Origin: Oligoflexia bacterium
Lineage (GTDB): Bacteria; Myxococcota_A; UBA796; UBA2385
Reading direction: 5' to 3'
Assembly (NCBI GenBank): GCA_013152105.1
Contig: JAADHA010000564.1
Span: forward strand, 1-8,795
DNA length: 8,795 bases
Made by a program: the position numbers and the translations under genes. The notes under the pieces were generated by a model. It did no database searches and was not told where the DNA came from. It worked only from the letters and a program-made list of their open reading frames with translations. Positions 4,736 to 8,795 of the stretch are shown one piece after another. Position 1 is the first letter of the stretch. Each line of letters begins with the position of its first letter.

Positions 4736-6685
4736 CTACTCCAACCCCGTCTTTGCCAACGTGCGCGGGTCGGTCAAGCGCCCGGTCACGGCGCTGGCCG
4801 CGGCGACGGCCGGGCTGACCAGGTAGACCGGTCCCGCCGCACCCATCCGGCGGTCGAAGTTGCGATTGGTCGTGCTGGCCGTGGTCTCGCCCGGCAGCGG
4901 CACACCCGGTCCGTTGCCGATGCAGGATCCACAGCCGGGGGGACTGACGACCGCCCCCAGCCCGGCGAAGAACTCCAGCAGTCCCTGCGCAGCAGCAGCC
5001 TGGGCCACCGCCAGGCTGCTGGGCGTCACGGTCAGGCGCACGCCCTGCGCCAAGCGCCGCCCCCGTAGCACCGCGGCGGCGGCACGCAGATCCGAGATCG
5101 AGCCCCCCGTGCAGCTAGCGATAACGACGTTGTGGATCGCCACACTGCCCACATCGCAGAGCGCCATGCGGTTGCGCGAGTCTCCCGGCGTCGCCACCGT
5201 CAGCGGCACTTCGTCCAGATTGATCTCGATGATGCGTTCGTAGCGGGCGTCCGGGTCGGGCCGGACCATGCGATCCGCCATGTCCTGGCCTCGACGCTCC
5301 AGCAGGAAGTCCGCGAGGGGCTGACAGGGCTCGACCACACCAGTCATCAGGCCACCCTCAACGGTCATATTCGTGATGACCGAGAGCTCGTCCACGTTCC
5401 ACTGGTCCAAGCCCGGACCACCGAGTTGGATGACGCAGGTGTCCGTTGGGCTGGTGCGCCACTGCTCTTCGCGGAAGTAGGGGTCACCGATCAGGTGGAG
5501 GGCCAGATCCTTGGGCGAGAGCACCCCGTGCGCATCGCCGCGAACCAGCACGCGCACCGTCTTGGGCACGGTGACCGGGATCAGGCCGGTGCGCAGGGCA
5601 AAGGTCATCGCGGTGCTGCCGACGCCGAAGGCAAAGGCGTTGAGCACCCCCGCGGTCGGTGAGTGGCTGTCCGTCAGGACGACGATATCGCCCGGGGAAG
5701 CGTATTGCTCGACGACCAGGCGATGGCAGACTCCAGCCGGCAGGGCTCGCCCCGGGCCGTGCAGGCGCAGGCCGTGCTTCTGGCAGGCGTCCAGCATCTC
5801 GGCCGCCAGGCGCCGGGCTGGTTCCAGCCGGGCGTCCTTCACGGCGGCCGGCACCGAGGGCTGGTCGATGAGGACAAAGTGATCCTCGAAGGCCGCGATC
5901 TGGTCCGGTTCGTAGACCGGGTCTTCGCCAAAAGCGTCGTCGTAGAGGGCCATGCACATGCCGGCCGTGTACTCGTGCATGCCGCGAAAGCCGCTGCGAC
6001 AGAGGACCTGGTCACCCGGCTGCACACAGCCGATGCCAAAGGTGGCGTCGACTTCGCCCCCGGCCCGCCAGGCCCGGGACGCCACGATCTTCTCCACCAC
6101 GGTCATCGGCCGCGGCGGCAGGTCCACGTCGTACCAGGGGCAGAGCGACCCGGACAACCACTGCTTGGCGTACTCCAGCAGCCCGCCCGCGTAGGCGACC
6201 TGGCGAAAGAAGGGCGGCAAGGCGTCGAAGAGTTCCGTCCGCGGGACATCCTCGCCAGCGGTCAGGCGGTCGACAACACCGAAGTCGGTGCTGAAGGGCA
6301 TCCCCCCGTAGACCATATTCTCTTGGAAGATCCGCTGAAAGCTGTGCGCGACCACCAGCTCGATACCCGCGCCCTGGTGGGCCACCACGGCGACCTCGCG
6401 ACTGCTGCCGCTGCCGTAGGCATCACCGCCCACCGCAACCTGGAAGCCGCCCTGGCGGACCGCGTCGTGGGGCACGATATCCTTGAAATCCTGGAGGAAA
6501 TAGGGCCCCAGGATCGCTGGGGTATAGCCCAAGGTGCAGGCAGATCCCGAGATCATCGCGTCGGTGTTGACCCCGTAGGCGAGCGCCGGCCTGGCCCCCA
6601 CCGCGACGGCGTCATCACCCCGAAGCTGGGCCTGAAGAAGTGCTGGATCGTCGGTGAGATGGAGTACGCGTCCCGTGAGCTTCAT
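4736..6685 (-). CDS. Aconitase-superfamily hydro-lyase, fused swivel (LeuD-like) + Fe-S (LeuC-like) domains
   Basis: The product has 649 residues, close to LeuC plus LeuD combined (about 670) and well short of AcnA or AcnB (860-890). Residues ~25-140 are the swivel domain: a YGVNTDAMISG segment at 37-47 and YGSGSSRE at 90-97, followed by SFQRIFQENMVYGG. Residues ~195-640 are the catalytic domains: MHEYT at 236-240, GVCH (His321), LTDSHSPTAG at 337-346, a TNMTVEGG segment at 438-445 (Asn439, Glu443), ASCTGG (Cys525), PPGCGSCIG (Cys585, Cys588) and the STTNRNF segment at 604-610. The three cysteines can hold a 4Fe-4S cluster, so it should isomerise a hydroxy-tricarboxylic or hydroxy-dicarboxylic acid by dehydration and rehydration in the cytoplasm. 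The domain order is that of AcnB without its HEAT domain. The usual DH active-site pair reads D274-Q275, and SCTN reads SCTG. Aconitate, isopropylmalate, homoaconitate or a related acid are all possible. AGGA lies six bases before the start. No pathway partner is adjacent. Confidence 0.88.
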   Translation of the reverse strand: MKLTGRVLHLTDDPALLQAQLRGDDAVAVGARPALAYGVNTDAMISGSACTLGYTPAILGPYFLQDFKDIVPHDAVRQGGFQVAVGGDAYGSGSSREVAVVAHQGAGIELVVAHSFQRIFQENMVYGGMPFSTDFGVVDRLTAGEDVPRTELFDALPPFFRQVAYAGGLLEYAKQWLSGSLCPWYDVDLPPRPMTVVEKIVASRAWRAGGEVDATFGIGCVQPGDQVLCRSGFRGMHEYTAGMCMALYDDAFGEDPVYEPDQIAAFEDHFVLIDQPSVPAAVKDARLEPARRLAAEMLDACQKHGLRLHGPGRALPAGVCHRLVVEQYASPGDIVVLTDSHSPTAGVLNAFAFGVGSTAMTFALRTGLIPVTVPKTVRVLVRGDAHGVLSPKDLALHLIGDPYFREEQWRTSPTDTCVIQLGGPGLDQWNVDELSVITNMTVEGGLMTGVVEPCQPLADFLLERRGQDMADRMVRPDPDARYERIIEINLDEVPLTVATPGDSRNRMALCDVGSVAIHNVVIASCTGGSISDLRAAAAVLRGRRLAQGVRLTVTPSSLAVAQAAAAQGLLEFFAGLGAVVSPPGCGSCIGNGPGVPLPGETTASTTNRNFDRRMGAAGPVYLVSPAVAAASAVTGRLTDPRTLAKTGLE

Positions 6686-6691
6686 GAAAGG

Positions 6692-6695
6692 TCCT
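6692..6695 (-). promoter_or_regulatory. Ribosome binding site for the aconitase-like gene
   Basis: On the minus strand AGGA (complement of TCCT here) is followed by six bases and the ATG at 6685-6683. It supports this start. Confidence 0.55.
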
Positions 6696-6890
6696 GGAAT
6701 GCGCTGGCGCTACGAGGATCAGCCAGGCGGCAGCGCTGTGAAGGGGAAATCTGGGGGCGGCTTGGATGAGCAGGTGGAAGCAGCGCGACCAAACCTAACC
6801 CCCCGACACGAGCCGAGTGCTCAGCGGTGGGGTACCTTGAACTTCCCAAGCTCTTCAAGCCCGCCGCAACCCGCCCAACCGCATGCGTCA

Positions 6891-6894
6891 GAGG
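6891..6894 (+). promoter_or_regulatory. Ribosome binding site supporting the TTG start of the REC-EAL gene
   Basis: GAGG lies five bases before TTG at 6900. Starting there leaves seven residues before the first receiver-domain strand, which is usual for response regulators. Confidence 0.5.
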
Positions 6895-6899
6895 TCGCC

Positions 6900-8048
6900 T
6901 TGGCCCGGTGCTCCCGCAGCGCCATCGTCGTCGACGATGATCCGCTCCTCCAGCGACTCGTGTGCTCGCTAATGGAGCGTCGGGGCTTTGACGTACGGGG
7001 CGCGATCAGCGTCGCACAGGCTCGCGAGAAACTCTCCGAGGGCGACGCGGACGTAATCGTCCTGGACCTGGCCCTGGGGGATGAAGACGGCGTTGATGTC
7101 CTCGAACACCTCGCTTCGCTAGGCAGCAGCGCGGCCATTCTGCCGGTCAGTGGTTTCGACCGCCGGGTGCTGCGGTCGGCCGTTCACCTGGGTCGCGCCT
7201 TGGGCCTGAACGTGCTCGAACCGCTGCGCAAGCCCTTCACGTCTGCACAGCTCACCGAAGCCCTGGACGCCATCCCTGTCAACCTGCTGCCCGTGGCCGA
7301 GTCCGAACTGGCCCAGGCCCTGACGGACGACCGCCTCCTCCTTCGCTACCAGCCCAAGATCCACCTGCAGACCGGGCGGATCGTGGGGGCAGAAGCCCTG
7401 GCCCGCTGGACCGACGCGCGGCGGGGCCCGGTCTCTCCCGACCACTTCATCGCCATCGCCGAAGAAGGCGAACTGATCCACCGGCTCACCCGACGCGTGC
7501 TCGATGTGGCGCTGGCCGACTGCGCCGCGTGGCGATCGGCTGGCCACGACGTCGGCGTCGCGGTCAACATCTCGGCCCGCTCCCTGTCGGACCCCGACTT
7601 GCCCGCCCAGCTCGAAGACGCCGTCCACCAGGTGGGGCTGCCGCCCAATGCCCTGACCCTCGAGGTCACTGAGACGGTCGCGATGCGGGACGTCGACACG
7701 ACCATGAAGCTGCTCACCCGACTGCGGCTGCGGGGTTTCGCCCTGTCCCTCGACGACTTCGGTACCGGCTACAGCTCCCTGGTCGAGCTCCACCGCATGC
7801 CCTTCTCGGAACTCAAGATCGATCAGTCCTTCGTGACGCGACTGGACAAGGATCCAGACGCGGCCATCATCACCAGCGCCATGATCGCCCTGGGCCACGC
7901 GCTGGGGCTCGAGATCATCGCCGAAGGCGTCGAAGACGAATCCGTGGCCCAGGCCCTCCGCGAGATGGGCTGCGACCACGCCCAGGGCTACCTCTACGAC
8001 CACGCCCTGGACGCCACCGCCTTCCGGCAGCGGCTGGCGGCGGACTAG
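6900..8048 (+). CDS. REC-EAL response regulator, predicted c-di-GMP phosphodiesterase
   Basis: The product has 382 residues from TTG 6900; longer starts are possible (see the intergenic entry). Residues ~7-125 are a receiver domain: acidic triad Asp12-14, phosphoacceptor Asp56 in VLDLALGDEDG, Ser84 in LPVSGF and Lys111 in LRKPF. Residues ~135-380 are an EAL domain that seems catalytically complete: EAL at 165-167, Asn223 in VNISARS, Glu255 in LEVTE, Asp285-Asp286 in DDFGTG, Lys306 in ELKID, Glu342 and Glu345 in AEGVE, and Gln362 in AQGYLY. The enzyme should cleave cyclic di-GMP to pGpG in the cytoplasm under control of a phosphorylating histidine kinase, as in REC-EAL proteins such as PvrR and RocR. 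No kinase gene is in the window, so it is an orphan here. It diverges from the aconitase-like gene and its stop abuts that of the convergent epmA-like gene. The domain call is very safe; the exact start is not. Confidence 0.92.
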   Translation: MARCSRSAIVVDDDPLLQRLVCSLMERRGFDVRGAISVAQAREKLSEGDADVIVLDLALGDEDGVDVLEHLASLGSSAAILPVSGFDRRVLRSAVHLGRALGLNVLEPLRKPFTSAQLTEALDAIPVNLLPVAESELAQALTDDRLLLRYQPKIHLQTGRIVGAEALARWTDARRGPVSPDHFIAIAEEGELIHRLTRRVLDVALADCAAWRSAGHDVGVAVNISARSLSDPDLPAQLEDAVHQVGLPPNALTLEVTETVAMRDVDTTMKLLTRLRLRGFALSLDDFGTGYSSLVELHRMPFSELKIDQSFVTRLDKDPDAAIITSAMIALGHALGLEIIAEGVEDESVAQALREMGCDHAQGYLYDHALDATAFRQRLAAD

Positions 8049-8061
8049 TCAAACCCTAGGG
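8043..8061. other. Two 8-bp palindromes at the convergent junction
   Basis: GACTAGTC at 8043-8050 and CCCTAGGG at 8054-8061 are each perfect palindromes separated by three bases. They span the stop codons of the REC-EAL and epmA-like genes (TAG at 8046-8048, and TGA on the minus strand at 8051-8049). In addition GGACT at 8042-8046 can pair with AGTCC at 8063-8067. No T-run is present. They could help end transcription or be chance. Confidence 0.3.
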
Positions 8062-8795
8062 CAGTCCAGCCTGTCCCGCAGCGGTGACGCCAGCAGATCG
8101 GCCAGACAAGTACCGTCCGTCGCGATCATGGCCAGGCGGTCGACGCCCACGGCGACCCCGGCGCAGGGTGGCAGGCCGGCCTCGAGCGCGCGCAAGAAGC
8201 GCTCGGGGGTGGGCGCATCGCAGAGCCCCTCGGACCGGCGCTGGGCGCGGTCCTGCTGGAAACGGGCGCGTTGTTCGACCGGATCGGTGAGCTCGGCGAA
8301 GCCGTTGGCCAGCTCCACTCCCCGCACCACCAGCTCGAAGCGCTCGGCCACCCTGGGGTCATCGGGCGCCCGACGGGCGAGCATGCCCAGGGCGACGGGC
8401 CAGCGGGTGACGAGGACCGCCCCCTGCTGGGCCAGGGCTGGCTCGACCCGCTCGACCCACAGGCGTGAGAAGGCATGGACGAAGGGTTCCTCGGTACCCC
8501 CAAGGGCTCGGCTGAGTTCAAAGCCCGCCTGCAGATCAAGCACCTCGATGCCTGCAAGCTCGCGGCACAGCCCGGCCACCGTGCGCTGGCTTACCGGGGG
8601 AAGATCCGCAAGCTCGGTACAGATCGCGACCGTCTCGGCGGCCAGTTGGGCCGCGTCGAAGCCCACCCGATACCACTCAGCCATGGTGAACTCGGGCTCG
8701 TGCAGGTCGGACCAGTCACCCTGCCGAAACACGTGGCCGACCTGGAAGATGGCGGGAAAACCCAGCGCCAGCAGCCGCTTCAGTTCCAGCTCGGG
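8049..8795 (-). CDS. epmA: EpmA-like EF-P lysine ligase (class II aaRS paralogue), 5' end outside window
   Basis: 248 C-terminal residues are visible; the family is about 325 residues, so roughly 75-80 N-terminal residues lie beyond base 8795. The frame stays open to the window edge, and the GTG at 8732 is internal: the 21 residues before it continue the family pattern (ELKRLLALGFPAIFQ). Visible motifs are the class II motif 2 region (VFRQGDW and HEPEFTMAEWYR), the lysyl-tRNA-synthetase-like ELANGFAELTDP, and motif 3 GVAVGVDRLAM near the end. There is no anticodon-binding domain, which separates EpmA (PoxA/GenX/YjeA) from LysS. EpmA activates lysine or (R)-beta-lysine with ATP and joins it to a conserved lysine of elongation factor P, which helps ribosomes through polyproline stretches. 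Whether EpmB or EF-P genes are nearby cannot be seen. A C-terminal extension of about a dozen residues, rich in Arg and Asp, follows the usual end of the E. coli protein. Confidence 0.88.
   Translation of the reverse strand, partial: PELELKRLLALGFPAIFQVGHVFRQGDWSDLHEPEFTMAEWYRVGFDAAQLAAETVAICTELADLPPVSQRTVAGLCRELAGIEVLDLQAGFELSRALGGTEEPFVHAFSRLWVERVEPALAQQGAVLVTRWPVALGMLARRAPDDPRVAERFELVVRGVELANGFAELTDPVEQRARFQQDRAQRRSEGLCDAPTPERFLRALEAGLPPCAGVAVGVDRLAMIATDGTCLADLLASPLRDRLDCPRV

Larger units (their letters stand above)
6686..6899. other. Divergent intergenic region between the aconitase-like and REC-EAL genes
   Basis: About 214 bases lie between the chosen divergent starts and must hold the promoters of both genes if those starts are right. 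I find no convincing -35/-10 pair, sigma-54 site, riboswitch or terminator. The + strand frame of the REC-EAL gene is open throughout and could begin at ATG 6654, 6684 or 6699 or TTG 6837, but the encoded residues are Gly, Ser, Pro and Gln rich without domain character, which fits non-coding DNA better. GGTGGGG at 6826-6832 precedes the TTG at 6837 and makes that start a real alternative. Confidence 0.5.

Noticed and set aside
4736..6685. Naming the enzyme AcnA, AcnB or LeuC
   Set aside because: Domain order, length and the altered DH and SCTN motifs fit none of these exactly, so no symbol was given.
5663..6769. Open frame of 368 residues on the + strand, opposite the aconitase-like gene
   Set aside because: It is antisense to a gene with clear conserved motifs; its protein has no recognisable domain. 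GC-rich DNA with a strong third-position bias often leaves such shadow frames.
7119..8003. Open frame of 294 residues on the - strand opposite the REC-EAL gene
   Set aside because: It mirrors the codons of a well-conserved EAL domain and has no domain of its own.

Overview
This is a dense, very GC-rich bacterial window with eight protein genes, little intergenic DNA and no RNA genes, CRISPR array or insertion sequence that I can see. The likely source is a member of the Myxococcota or a related deltaproteobacterial-type lineage. The evidence is a surface protein ending in a MYXO-CTERM-like tail (Cys, hydrophobic helix, Arg-Arg-Arg), low-complexity Thr/Gly/Asp linkers, an Ig-like secreted protein and a strongly GC-biased third codon position. 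Taxonomy is inferred from protein style only.

Left part (1-4719, all + strand). Four genes lie head to tail with gaps or overlaps of a few bases and look like one operon: the C-terminal part of an Ig-like exported protein, a YbjN-like lipoprotein, a small protein with terpene-cyclase-type (alpha/alpha toroid) repeats, and a Tat-exported DUF362 protein. After a 112-base gap with an inverted repeat and a strong ribosome binding site comes a putative HExxH zinc metalloprotease with a MYXO-CTERM-like anchor. Four of these five products appear to leave the cytoplasm, so the block is mainly a cell-envelope locus. Its job is unknown.

Middle (4736-6685, - strand). A single 649-residue aconitase-superfamily hydro-lyase carries the small swivel domain (LeuD-like) in front of the Fe-S catalytic domains (LeuC-like). 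This is the reverse of the AcnA order, and like AcnB without its HEAT domain. The three cluster cysteines are present, but two normally conserved motifs are altered, so the substrate is open. The gene converges on the metalloprotease gene, and an 8-bp inverted repeat sits at the junction.

Right part. A REC-EAL response regulator (6900-8048, +), with an apparently complete phosphoreceiver site and c-di-GMP phosphodiesterase site, diverges from the aconitase-like gene across about 214 bases. It ends exactly where the convergent epmA-like gene ends (8049-8795, -, running off the window). That gene encodes a lysyl-tRNA-synthetase-like EF-P lysine ligase. These three genes share no obvious pathway with the left block. 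The best candidates for something undescribed are the four-gene envelope operon and the rearranged aconitase-like enzyme.
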